From Actinobacillus genomosp. 1 (GTDB taxonomy: Bacteria > Pseudomonadota > Gammaproteobacteria > Enterobacterales > Pasteurellaceae): DNA of 64,000 nt. The notes under the pieces are model-generated. The model did not search any database. It saw only the letters and a program-made list of their open reading frames with translations, and was not told where the DNA came from. The stretch is from positions 72,501 through 136,500 of the forward strand of contig NZ_CP103834.1 in NCBI RefSeq assembly GCF_029774175.1, read 5' to 3'. A program made the position numbers and the translations under genes. Positions 36,931 to 46,176 of this stretch are shown piece by piece; positions within the stretch are counted from its first letter, which is position 1, and every line of letters begins with the position of its first letter.

Positions 36931-37898
36931 TGAACAGCTATATTCCGTTCCAAACCCCGAATTTAGTGTGGGACAGCACGATTGCGATTTACCTTTTCTT
37001 ATTGGGTATTTCATCAGGTGCGGTGCAGTTAGCGATTGCTTACCGTAATAGCGGTGCAAAAATCGTAAAAAATAGCGACAACTGGATTATCCGTAGTGCA
37101 GCGATTTTAGGTACGTTACCGACGCTTATCGGTTTAACATTATTAATTTTCCACTTGACCAAACCGTGGACATTCTGGAAATTAATGTTTAACTATAACG
37201 GTACTTCCGTAATGTCGATGGGGGTAATGTTATTCCAAGTTTACATGGCTGTGCTTGTAGTTTGGATTGCCATTATGTTCAAAGATTGGCTGGCTGTTTT
37301 AGTGAATCGCTACTTACCGATGTTTAAATTCGTATTACCGTTGGTTGATTTTGCCGAAACTCGCTTACTCAAAGCGGTAGAATTCGTACTCTTTGTGTTA
37401 GCGGCTGTGTTAGGGGCTTATACCGGTTTCCTACTTTCTGCATTAATCAGTTATCCGATGTTGAATAACCCTGTATTACCGGCGTTATTCTTAGCATCAG
37501 GTACGTCCTCAGGTATTGCGGCGACATTCTTAGTGATTCTGCTTGCCGGTAAATTATCCGGTGAGAGCAACGAAGTGCATTTTATACATAAATTCGAAGT
37601 ACCGATTATGGTTACCGAATTAGGTTTATTAGTTGCATTCTTCGTCGGTTTACACTTCGGTGGTGCGGATAAACAATTAGCATTACAAAACGCCTTGTCA
37701 GGCTTCTGGGGAACGATATTCTGGGTTGGGGTATTCTTTATCGGTATCTTAATTCCGTTGATTGCAAATATCTTCGGTAGCCACAGCTTGAAGCACAATG
37801 TTAAATTTATCATTTTAGTTTCAATCTTCGACTTAATCGGTGTACTCTGCTTACGTTACTTTATCCTCTATGCAGGGCAATTGACGATAGCGGGTTAG
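36930..37898 (+). CDS. nrfD: Quinol-oxidising membrane subunit NrfD
   Basis: 322 residues with about eight membrane helices, NrfD/PsrC family. Passes electrons from menaquinol to NrfC. Last gene of nrfABCD. The haem-lyase genes nrfEFG, needed for the CWTCK haem, are not in this window. Confidence 0.93.
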   Translation: MNSYIPFQTPNLVWDSTIAIYLFLLGISSGAVQLAIAYRNSGAKIVKNSDNWIIRSAAILGTLPTLIGLTLLIFHLTKPWTFWKLMFNYNGTSVMSMGVMLFQVYMAVLVVWIAIMFKDWLAVLVNRYLPMFKFVLPLVDFAETRLLKAVEFVLFVLAAVLGAYTGFLLSALISYPMLNNPVLPALFLASGTSSGIAATFLVILLAGKLSGESNEVHFIHKFEVPIMVTELGLLVAFFVGLHFGGADKQLALQNALSGFWGTIFWVGVFFIGILIPLIANIFGSHSLKHNVKFIILVSIFDLIGVLCLRYFILYAGQLTIAG

Positions 37899-37907
37899 TC
37901 CATAAGT

Positions 37908-37942
37908 AAAAAAGTCCTAACTATTCGTTAGGGCTTTTTTAT
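37908..37942 (+). terminator. nrfABCD terminator
   Basis: AAAAAAGTCCTAAC / GTTAGGGCTTTTTT with a 5-nt loop, ten bases after nrfD. Confidence 0.88.
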
Positions 37943-38208
37943 TGCCTTTTATCTATCCCTCATCTAAATTAATTAAATACAGAGTGTGTATATCTTTGTG
38001 TTGTTTCACAATAATTTCTACTCAAGAAATATAAAGTGTAATAAGAAATTAACTTATATATAGGTTATTTAGCATAGTTAATGTAGAGGCATAAGATAGA
38101 TTGAAATGCCTTTATATAAAAAACAAGCGGTCAAATTCCTAAAATTTTTTGCAATTTGCAAACTTTTAGAGAAATTTGACCGCTTGTTTATAACAGAATC
38201 GTTAGCAA
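37943..38208. other. Convergent nrfD-uraA intergenic region with facing uptake signals
   Basis: AT-rich, no gene. At 38121-38137 and 38173-38189 there are perfect 17-bp arms (AAACAAGCGGTCAAATT and complement), each holding a full ACAAGCGGTC. This is the cleanest paired USS in the window and lies where it could end uraA transcription. Confidence 0.7.
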
Positions 38209-39435
38209 TTATTCCGCTTTTTTAGCCGCTTCTTTCGGAAGCACTAAGTTCATAATGATTGCGGCGATAGCGCAGAGGCTAATGCCTTTCAGTGAGAATT
38301 CGCCGACATTGATTAGCATACCGCCGATACCGAAGGTCATGACTACTGAAACGATACAGAGGTTGCGAGCTTCGCCCATATCGACTTTGGCACGAATTAA
38401 TGTACTCATACCGACTGCCGCAATAGAACCGAAAACTAACATCATAATGCCGCCCATTACTACACCCGGAATGGTTTGTAAAAATGCGCCCACTTTGCCG
38501 CAGAATGAAATCGCAATTGCCCAAATAGCGGCAAAGGTCATTACACGCGGGTTAAAGTTTTTGGTGAGCATAACCGCACCGGTAACTTCCGCATAGGTAG
38601 TATTAGGCGGACCACCTAAGAATGCGGCGGCAGAAGTAGCAACACCATCACCTAATAATGTACGGTGTAAACCCGGTTTAGTCATAAAATCTTTGCCGGT
38701 TACCGAGCTGATTGCCATAATGCCGCCGACGTGTTCGACAGCCGGTGCAAGGGCGATAGGTAACAAGTAAAGAATTGCTTCTAACTTAAATTCCGGCGTG
38801 GTGAGTTTCGGTAAGCTAAACCAAGCGGCATTGGTGACCGGGCTAAAATCAATGATGCCGAAAATTAGAGAAAGAATATAACCGACCACAATTCCAAACA
38901 TAATCGGTACTAATTTCATTAAACCTTTGGCAAATACCGCCACGATAAGCGTGGTGATTAAGGTTGCCATCGAAATCAGTAAGGCGGTATTCGGTTCAAT
39001 CGTTGTGCCTTTGCCTAACGCCATATCAACCGCAGTCGGGGCTAAGCCTAAACCGATAATAATGATTACCGGACCAACTACCACCGGTGGGAAAAGTTTT
39101 TCGAGGATATTTGCCCCTTTCCATTTCACTAACGCACTTAATGCAAAATAGACAAAGCCGGTGAATACCAAGCCACCCATAGTGGTTGGGATACCCCATT
39201 GCTGTACGCCGTATTGAATCGGTGCGATAAATGCGAAGGAAGATGCAAGGAAAATAGGCACTTGACCTTTAGTACAAAGTTGGAAAAGTAGGGTACCGAT
39301 ACCGGCGGTAAGGAGGGCTGTATTAGGATCTAAGCCGGTAATTAACGGCATTAATACTAAAGCACCAAATGCCACAAATAGCATTTGTAAGCCAACGAAC
39401 ACCTGTTTAGGTGTACTGATAGTTTGATTTGTCAT
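38209..39435 (-). CDS. uraA: Uracil permease UraA
   Basis: 408 residues, nucleobase:cation symporter-2 family with about 14 membrane segments. APAVEHVGGIMAISSVTGKDF and the stretch GLHRTLLGDGVATSAAAFLGGPPNTTYAEV are the UraA substrate-site and signature regions. Imports uracil with protons. Monocistronic; the upstream leader has a -10 box and an unexplained palindrome. Confidence 0.9.
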   Translation of the reverse strand: MTNQTISTPKQVFVGLQMLFVAFGALVLMPLITGLDPNTALLTAGIGTLLFQLCTKGQVPIFLASSFAFIAPIQYGVQQWGIPTTMGGLVFTGFVYFALSALVKWKGANILEKLFPPVVVGPVIIIIGLGLAPTAVDMALGKGTTIEPNTALLISMATLITTLIVAVFAKGLMKLVPIMFGIVVGYILSLIFGIIDFSPVTNAAWFSLPKLTTPEFKLEAILYLLPIALAPAVEHVGGIMAISSVTGKDFMTKPGLHRTLLGDGVATSAAAFLGGPPNTTYAEVTGAVMLTKNFNPRVMTFAAIWAIAISFCGKVGAFLQTIPGVVMGGIMMLVFGSIAAVGMSTLIRAKVDMGEARNLCIVSVVMTFGIGGMLINVGEFSLKGISLCAIAAIIMNLVLPKEAAKKAE

Positions 39436-39474
39436 TTTTGTTTCAACTCTCGGTTTGAATTAACATACGTAAAC

Positions 39475-39504
39475 ACTACCTCACGGGATAGTCGGCGCAT
39501 TATA
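39475..39504 (-). promoter_or_regulatory. uraA -10 box and leader palindrome
   Basis: Minus-strand TATAAT at 39504-39499. Just downstream, 39475-39492 is an imperfect palindrome (ACTAYCYCACGGGATAGT form). It could be an operator or an RNA hairpin; no -35 is convincing. Confidence 0.35.
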
Positions 39505-39531
39505 GCTGAAAAGAAAATGACTTGCTAAACA

Positions 39532-39569
39532 GAAAATAAAAATCCCCTCAGTTTATTGCTAAGGGGATA
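39532..39569 (-). terminator. putA terminator
   Basis: ATCCCCTTAG / CTGAGGGGAT on the minus strand followed by TTTTTATTTT, 25 bases after putA. Confidence 0.8.
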
Positions 39570-39593
39570 AATATTAAGCTGATTCGGATAATA

Positions 39594-42500
39594 CTAATCC
39601 ATTTCACTCATCAAGGTTGCATTACCGCCGGCGGCTGCAGTATTAATGCTGATAGACTTTTCATGTACCAGCGGTAATAGAGAGAGTGCCAAGTCAAGGC
39701 TTTCCACATAAGTTAAAATCGCACCGTTACGCTCGGCATAATGTTGGCGTTCTGCTGCAGAAAGCGGATCAAGTACAATCATCACGCTTAATGCAGGAAG
39801 ACGATTGAAGTCATCTGCTACCGTTACGTATTCGGCAAATTGATGTGCATATTCCGCTAACGGTGAATCTTTTTTTATCACCGCTTTGCTGCCGCATACC
39901 GCAATCGCAATCATTGCTTTAATTTGTTCGAGCAGTGAGCCATTACTTACTGCAATCATTGGACGAGCTTCAAGGCGTAAATAGTTGTTTTCGCCGGTAA
40001 TACCTTGCATTTTAAACGCTTTTGCAAGCGGTGATTTTGGGTGTAAAGTTTGCAAGAGAGCCAACGCTTCGCTTTGTTGTTCACCGCTAAGTGTTTGGCG
40101 AACGGCTTGTGCAAGTTTATCCGTTTCTATAACCGTTTCGCCTTCTAAATCCGCAAGCGTCCAAGCCTCGCTTTTTACTAAACGTTGTAAATAAAGAGGC
40201 CCGCCGGCTTTTGGTCCCGTACCGGAAAGCCCCATGCCGCCGAACGGTTGTACGCCTACCACCGCACCGACCGTATTACGATTCACATATAAATTACCGG
40301 CGTGTACTTTGTCGAGCCATTGAGTAACGGTCGCATCAATACGGCTGTGTAAACCGCTGGTTAAACCGAATCCGGTCGAATTAATGTCATCAATAATTTG
40401 TTCGAATTGGTTGGCATTAAAGCGAATCACGTGTAGTACCGGGCCAAACACTTCATGTTCGATTTGTGAGATATGATCGATTTCAAGTAAGGTTGGCGGC
40501 ACGAAAATCCCATTCTGTTCCACCTCCGCTGCAATAGGCACTTGATAGTACGATTTTGCCATCGCTTTCATTTTTTCAATATGCGCTAATAAGCGACTTT
40601 GTGCCGTGCGATCGATTACCGGACCAATATCGGTATTCAGTAATTGCGGTTTGCCGACACGTAACTCCGCCATTGCACCTTTAAGCATTGCTAGAGTATG
40701 ATCGGCAACATCTTCTTGCAGATAAAGTACACGTAGTGCTGAACAGCGTTGTCCTGCCGAATCAAACGCCGAGTTAAGCACATCCGCCACCACTTGTTCG
40801 CTGAGTGCAGAGCTGTCCATAATCAAGGCGTTTTGTCCGCCGGTTTCCGCAATAAGCGGTACGATTTTGCTTTGTTTTTGCAAATTGCAGTTGATGGTTT
40901 TGGCAGTTTCGGTCGAGCCGGTAAAAATTACGCCGTCCACTCGAGGATCGGAAGTCAGTTGATTACCGATTTCCGCTCCGCTACCCGGTAAACATTGCAA
41001 AACACCTTTTGGAATACCGGCTTGGTAACATAATTCCACTGCATAATGTGCCATTAAGGAAGTTTGTTCCGCCGGTTTTGCCAACACCACATTACCGGCA
41101 ACTAAAGCGGAAACGACTTCACCGGTAAAAATTGCCAACGGGAAGTTCCACGGGCTAATTGCAACGATAATCCCCCTCGGATTTTGATAAGCCTGCGGGT
41201 TGCGCTTCACTTCGTTTGCATAATAACGGCAAAAATCGACCGCTTCTCTGACTTCGGCTATTGCATTATTCAGCGTTTTACCCGCTTCTCGCACCGCTAA
41301 ATCGAATAAAGTCGGCATATTGTTTTCCATTAAATCGGCGAGCTTTTCTAGAATCGCCGCTCTTTGTGCCGGCGGAGTCGCTTGCCAAGCGGTCTGATTT
41401 TGTTCGGCAATTACAAAAGCTTTTTCAACATCGGCTTCATTGGCGTAGGTGACTTCTCCGACGATTTGAGTTTGATCAGCCGGATTGTAAATTACTTTTC
41501 GCTGCGCACCTTGATAGAATTGCTCGGCAATTTGCGGAACGGCACGGTACTGATTGTTATTCGCCAATTCGTTTAATTGTGCGCTTAATTGTACTAAATG
41601 GTGCATATCGCTTAGTTCGTATCCGGCTGAATTTTTACGATCCGTAAATAGATTTAGCGGTAACGGCGTTTTCGGGTGCATCGTTCCTGCAGTAGTACCG
41701 GCTTTTGCTACCGGATCTTCAAGTAACTTATCAATACTGACTTTTTCATCGACAATCTGATTTACAAATGAACTGTTTGAACCGTTTTCTAATAAACGGC
41801 GCACCAAATAGGCTAATAAGGTTTGGTAAGAACCGACCGGCGCATAAACGCGGCATTGAATATTGAGATTTTCTTGACCTACCACTTGATCATAGAGTGT
41901 TTCGCCCATGCCGTGTAAACATTGAAATTCAAAGCGTTTACCTTTAGCTAAGTGATAGATAGTGGATAAGGTTTGCGCATTATGGGTGGCAAATTGCGGG
42001 AATACCACATCTTGTGCCGCTAATAGCTTTTTCGCACAAGCAATGTAATTCAAATCGGTATGCACTTTGCGCGTGAACACCGGATAGCCGCTTGCTCCTT
42101 CCGCTTGAGCCTGTTTGACTTCGGAATCCCAGTAAGCACCTTTTACCAAGCGAATCATCAACTTACGGTTGTTTTCCCTTGCTTTGGCAATTAAATAATC
42201 GATAACGGAGCGACAACGTTTTTGGTAGGCTTGCACGACAAAACCTATCCCGTCAAAATCGGCTAATTCGGGTTCGCTTAATAAGCGATCCATTAAATCT
42301 AATGAAATTTCTAAACGATTCGCTTCTTCCGCATCAATATTTAAGCCGATGTTATAACGTTTTGCTAACAGAAATAAATCGCGCAAGCGGGGATAAAGTT
42401 CATCCATCACAGGATCATACTGTGCCAGACTATAACGAGGATGAATCGCCGAAAGTTTAACCGATACGCCGGAAGAATGATAAACGCCTAACCCTTTTGA

Positions 42501-43199
42501 GGCTGCACCGACCGCGTGGATTGAATTCACGTAATCTTGATAATAACGTTGTGCGTCTTGTTCGGTAAATGCGGATTCACCCAACATATCGTAGGTAAAA
42601 CGGAAGCCTTTATTAAAACGTGCTTCACTATTTTTGAGGGCGAGTTGAATCGTTTCGCCGGTGACAAATTGTTTACCGAGCAAACGCATAGCAAAATCGA
42701 TACCTTTACGAATAACGGGTTCTCCCGCTTTACTAATCAGCTGATTTAGACTACTTGATAATGCTTGCTGATTCAGAGACAGTAATTTACCGGTAAAGAC
42801 TAATCCCCATGCGGAAGCATTGACAAATAAAGACGGACTGCTGCCGATATGTGATTTCCAGTCGCCTTTGGCGATTTTGTCTTTAATCAGCTTATCTCGG
42901 GTCGCTTGATCAGGAATACGCAGTAAGGCTTCGGCTAAACACATCAAAGCAATACCTTCTTGGCTTGAAAGAGAAAACTCGTGCATCAACGCATCGACAC
43001 CGCTGGCTTTTTGGCGGTTGGTGCGTACTTTTTCTATCAGTTTACGGGCGAGATTTTTAATTTCGGGTTGTAAGATTTCTGTTTCCGCCTCAACTAAGAG
43101 CTGCTGAACCAATTCAGTTTCATCAATACGATAATGTCGGCTGATATTTTCACGAAGGACGGCTGAAGAAGGAAGAAGTTGATAAATGTTTGTCGGCAT
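39594..43199 (-). CDS. putA: Bifunctional proline dehydrogenase / glutamate-semialdehyde dehydrogenase PutA
   Basis: 1201 residues. PRODH half (about 100-480: VKLSAIHPRYS, GLNIDAEEANRLEISLDL, RLVKGAYWDSEVKQAQ) oxidises proline with FAD. The aldehyde dehydrogenase half (about 550-1000) has PWNFPLAIFTGEV, AETGGQNALIMD and catalytic Cys in GQRCSALRVL. A C-terminal domain ends SINTAAAGGNATLM. It lacks the N-terminal ribbon-helix-helix repressor domain of E. coli PutA (1320 residues), so it cannot autorepress putAP. Makes glutamate from proline at the membrane. Confidence 0.95.
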   Translation of the reverse strand: MPTNIYQLLPSSAVLRENISRHYRIDETELVQQLLVEAETEILQPEIKNLARKLIEKVRTNRQKASGVDALMHEFSLSSQEGIALMCLAEALLRIPDQATRDKLIKDKIAKGDWKSHIGSSPSLFVNASAWGLVFTGKLLSLNQQALSSSLNQLISKAGEPVIRKGIDFAMRLLGKQFVTGETIQLALKNSEARFNKGFRFTYDMLGESAFTEQDAQRYYQDYVNSIHAVGAASKGLGVYHSSGVSVKLSAIHPRYSLAQYDPVMDELYPRLRDLFLLAKRYNIGLNIDAEEANRLEISLDLMDRLLSEPELADFDGIGFVVQAYQKRCRSVIDYLIAKARENNRKLMIRLVKGAYWDSEVKQAQAEGASGYPVFTRKVHTDLNYIACAKKLLAAQDVVFPQFATHNAQTLSTIYHLAKGKRFEFQCLHGMGETLYDQVVGQENLNIQCRVYAPVGSYQTLLAYLVRRLLENGSNSSFVNQIVDEKVSIDKLLEDPVAKAGTTAGTMHPKTPLPLNLFTDRKNSAGYELSDMHHLVQLSAQLNELANNNQYRAVPQIAEQFYQGAQRKVIYNPADQTQIVGEVTYANEADVEKAFVIAEQNQTAWQATPPAQRAAILEKLADLMENNMPTLFDLAVREAGKTLNNAIAEVREAVDFCRYYANEVKRNPQAYQNPRGIIVAISPWNFPLAIFTGEVVSALVAGNVVLAKPAEQTSLMAHYAVELCYQAGIPKGVLQCLPGSGAEIGNQLTSDPRVDGVIFTGSTETAKTINCNLQKQSKIVPLIAETGGQNALIMDSSALSEQVVADVLNSAFDSAGQRCSALRVLYLQEDVADHTLAMLKGAMAELRVGKPQLLNTDIGPVIDRTAQSRLLAHIEKMKAMAKSYYQVPIAAEVEQNGIFVPPTLLEIDHISQIEHEVFGPVLHVIRFNANQFEQIIDDINSTGFGLTSGLHSRIDATVTQWLDKVHAGNLYVNRNTVGAVVGVQPFGGMGLSGTGPKAGGPLYLQRLVKSEAWTLADLEGETVIETDKLAQAVRQTLSGEQQSEALALLQTLHPKSPLAKAFKMQGITGENNYLRLEARPMIAVSNGSLLEQIKAMIAIAVCGSKAVIKKDSPLAEYAHQFAEYVTVADDFNRLPALSVMIVLDPLSAAERQHYAERNGAILTYVESLDLALSLLPLVHEKSISINTAAAGGNATLMSEMD

Positions 43200-43221
43200 A
43201 AAGGACTCCTGTTTCGCTTTA

Positions 43222-43231
43222 ACAAGCGGTC
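43222..43231 (+). repeat. Uptake signal sequence between putA and putP
   Basis: Perfect ACAAGCGGTC in the 102-base gap. Confidence 0.7.
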
Positions 43232-43301
43232 GTTTTTATGAAAAAGTTTGCATTTCGAAAACAAAAAAGCGACTTGCCGTTGCCAGCAAATCGCTTTGTC
43301 T

Positions 43302-44816
43302 TTATTGAAGCTCTGCTAAATAGGCTTTATCCGCACGCTCAAATGTGTCCGTTACCTTTTTGCTCGGCGGCGGAGTAATGAGGGAAACCAAGACAATCGC
43401 TAACGTCGCTAGAATGAAGCCCGGAATCATCGAATAGACTTCCGGTAAATTAGCCCAGAGGGTAATGTCTTTCCAGAAGTACACGATTAACGCCCCCACT
43501 AACATACCGCTAATTGCTCCGAAGCCGTTCATACGTTTCCAGAATAATGACAGTAATACTACCGGACCGAAAGCACTACCGAAACCTGCCCAAGCGTCTT
43601 TTACTAAGCCGAATACTTGGCTATTAGGATCTTGCGCAATATAGATCGCTAGAGCGGCAACAGCTAATACCATAATTCGTCCGAGCCACACTAATTCTTT
43701 ATCGGTTGCGGACGGACGTAAAATACCTTTATAAAGATCTTCGGTAATCGCACTTGAACAAATCAATAACTGTGCCGAGAGAGTACTCATTACCGCAGCT
43801 AAAATGGCAGAAAGTAAGATGCCTGCAATCCACGGGTTAAACAGTAATTTAGCCAATTCGATAAAGATTTGTTCTTTATTCTGATTCACGACGGCGGCTT
43901 GTTCCGGATGAGTAAAGAAATAAGCCATACCGAAATAACCGATACCGATTGCACCCGCTAAACAGATAATCATCCAAGTCATACTGATACGGCGAGCTTT
44001 CTCCAATGATTTTACACTTTCCGCCGCCATAAAACGTACCACGATATGCGGTTGCCCGAAATAGCCTAAACCCCAAGCCAGTAGGCTTAATACGCCCAAG
44101 ACTGTGGTACCGGCAAAAATATCATTGTAATCTTTTTTCGCTAATTCACCCGCTTTGGCAATCGTATCTTGCATTACCTCAAAACCACCTACGTTCATGA
44201 TGACAAAAACAGGGGTTAAAATTAAAGCGAATAACATCAATGAGGCTTGAATCGTATCTGTCCAACTTACCGCTAAGAAACCGCCGATAAAGGTATAAAG
44301 AATGGTGGCAACTGCGCCGTACCAAATGGCATTTTCATAAGGTACGCCGAAAAGGTTTTCAAATACTCTCGCACCTGCGACCACTCCTGAAGCACAATAT
44401 ACGGCAAAGAATAGTAAAAAAATGACCGCCGATAAAATTTTGATAATACGCGTTTCGTCGTTGAAACGGTTATGGAAGTATTCGGGAAGTGTAAGCGCAT
44501 CGCCGCTATGTTCGGTATGCGAACGTAAGCGTCCGGCAACCAGTTTCCAGTTCAGATAAGCCCCGATAGTGAGTCCGACGGCCAACCAGCCTTCAATTAA
44601 ACCGCTTGCATAAACTGCGCCGGGCAATCCCATCAGTAACCAACCGGACATATCCGAGGCGCCGGCGGACAACGCGGTGACAAAACTACCTAAACGGCGA
44701 CCGCCGAGAATATAGTCGGATAAATTATTTGTAACACGATAGGCGATAAAGCCGATAGCGATCATTCCAATAATATAGATCAGGAATGTAATGGTGGTCG
44801 GATCGAAGTTGAACAT
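43302..44816 (-). CDS. putP: Sodium/proline symporter PutP
   Basis: 504 residues, SSS family with about 13 membrane helices. YILGGRRLGSFVTALSAGASDMSGWLLMGLPG (Na and proline site) and GYFGQPHIVVRFMA are diagnostic. Imports proline for PutA, which follows on the same strand. A promoter with an extended -10 lies about 65 bases upstream. Confidence 0.95.
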   Translation of the reverse strand: MFNFDPTTITFLIYIIGMIAIGFIAYRVTNNLSDYILGGRRLGSFVTALSAGASDMSGWLLMGLPGAVYASGLIEGWLAVGLTIGAYLNWKLVAGRLRSHTEHSGDALTLPEYFHNRFNDETRIIKILSAVIFLLFFAVYCASGVVAGARVFENLFGVPYENAIWYGAVATILYTFIGGFLAVSWTDTIQASLMLFALILTPVFVIMNVGGFEVMQDTIAKAGELAKKDYNDIFAGTTVLGVLSLLAWGLGYFGQPHIVVRFMAAESVKSLEKARRISMTWMIICLAGAIGIGYFGMAYFFTHPEQAAVVNQNKEQIFIELAKLLFNPWIAGILLSAILAAVMSTLSAQLLICSSAITEDLYKGILRPSATDKELVWLGRIMVLAVAALAIYIAQDPNSQVFGLVKDAWAGFGSAFGPVVLLSLFWKRMNGFGAISGMLVGALIVYFWKDITLWANLPEVYSMIPGFILATLAIVLVSLITPPPSKKVTDTFERADKAYLAELQ

Positions 44817-45390
44817 AGTTATTCCTCTTATTCTTTCTATGTTGCTAATTTAATTTAACTTTATGCAAAAGTTGCGAATTATAGCAAAAGATAGGATGGA
44901 AATGAATTTTTAACAAAATTTCATGTATTTTTATGCGGTACTTACGAGTTAAATCAAATTTTCAGCAGCTTGCTGAAGATCTGCTCATTTCGGAACATAG
45001 CTGAAAAAATAAAGGAATGCAAATGATTTTTTAATAAATTGTTTCAAGTGTTAATTTTAAGTTAAATCCCATTTCAACTTTTTATCAATCTTGGGAGGTG
45101 AAAAAATAAGTTTTACACAGGCGGACATTGTCAAGCATCTTTACAAGAAAATTTTTAGACTTTTTATTTAAAATTGCTGGAAAAAATATAACTTATTGAT
45201 TTTAAATGATAAGTTATTTTGTATCCAGTTATCTAGTTATGCTGACAAAGTTAGACTCTATCTAGGGTTAAGCGATTTTTCAAAAAGAAATCCACAAAGT
45301 TATCCACAGCTTTTGTGGATAGAAAAAATACCTGAATATACAATCAGATTTTCGCTGAGATTTTGCTAAAAATGTGGAATTATCGACCGC
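44817..45390. other. putP upstream region with inverted repeats and DnaA boxes
   Basis: 574 bases without a gene. From left: minus-strand putP promoter (TGCTATAAT, -10 at 44883-44878); palindrome TTCAGCA-GCT-TGCTGAA (44961-44977); perfect 9-bp inverted repeat ATAACTTAT / ATAAGTTAT (45188-45196, 45209-45217); DnaA boxes near 45288-45322. Very AT-rich. Confidence 0.6.
45288..45322. promoter_or_regulatory. DnaA-box cluster
   Basis: A perfect TTATCCACA at 45300-45308, a near-perfect inverted TGTGGATAG at 45314-45322 (one mismatch), and a weaker AAATCCACA at 45288-45296. Confidence 0.6.
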
Positions 45391-46176
45391 TTACGGGAAG
45401 ATCCAGCCTAGTTCTTCCGAGATCTTATGCGCGGTGGTTTGAAGTTCCGAACGTAACGTATCGATCCCGACTTGTTTCAGTCTTGCGGTAGAAAGCGAGA
45501 TGGATATGGCATAGTTTACTTGTCCTTGATGATCAAAAATAGGACAAGCGATACATGAAACACCCATTTCGTTTTCTTCGTCATCCATCGCAAATTGCTG
45601 TTGGCGGATCTTCTCAAGTTCCGTATTCATTGCCGGAACCGTCGTAATCGTATTCGGTGTTAATTGCTGAATAGTATCTTGCTGAATGTTCCAATAGTGC
45701 GGAACGTATTCCGCTTTATCATAGGCAAGAAATAATTTTCCCATACCGGAACAGTATAGTTGGAGCCTTTGTCCGATATAAGCTCGGGTTTTCATCATAC
45801 CGGTTGTTGGTTCCAATTTATAAATTAAGATGGCGTGATTGCCTTCTCGCATAGCGAAATTAACCGTTTCGCCTAATTTTAAATTAAGTGCTTCTAAATG
45901 CGGTGCGGCAATATGTAGGATATTCAGTGAGCTGAGGGCTCGCTGACCGATAGCTAAACATTTTGTGGATAAACGATAACTTCCCGTAGTCGGAGCAGGT
46001 CGGACGAAGCCTTCTTGTTGAAGACTTTGCAATAAACGATGGACGGTACTTTTATTTAAATTGGCAAGTTCGGAAAGCTGTGCTAACGGGCAACCGTTCG
46101 GATATTGGGAGAGTAATTCAAGTAATTTAAGACCTCGAACTAATGTTTGGCTTCCTGCGGATTCTTTGTCTGTCAC
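45391..46176 (-). CDS. IclR family transcriptional regulator, YiaJ-like
   Basis: 261 residues. N-terminal winged helix (about 12-75: GCPLAQLSELANLNKSTVHRLLQSLQQEGFV) and a C-terminal effector domain (GMGKLFLAYDKAEY, ENEMGVSCIACPIFD). Very close in wording to E. coli YiaJ/PlaR (SQ.L.RGL.L.E.LS.YPNGCPLA, YKLEPTTGM.(K/R)TRAYIGQ), the repressor of the yiaK-S sugar-acid operon. No such operon is adjacent, so the target lies elsewhere or differs. Its stop-side gap carries DnaA boxes; its start overlaps fau by 4 nt. Confidence 0.9.
   Translation of the reverse strand: MTDKESAGSQTLVRGLKLLELLSQYPNGCPLAQLSELANLNKSTVHRLLQSLQQEGFVRPAPTTGSYRLSTKCLAIGQRALSSLNILHIAAPHLEALNLKLGETVNFAMREGNHAILIYKLEPTTGMMKTRAYIGQRLQLYCSGMGKLFLAYDKAEYVPHYWNIQQDTIQQLTPNTITTVPAMNTELEKIRQQQFAMDDEENEMGVSCIACPIFDHQGQVNYAISISLSTARLKQVGIDTLRSELQTTAHKISEELGWIFP

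Noticed and set aside
44817..45390. Full chromosomal replication origin
   Set aside because: Just two good DnaA boxes and no typical origin-flanking genes (mnmG, dnaA, atp); reported as a smaller DnaA-binding candidate.
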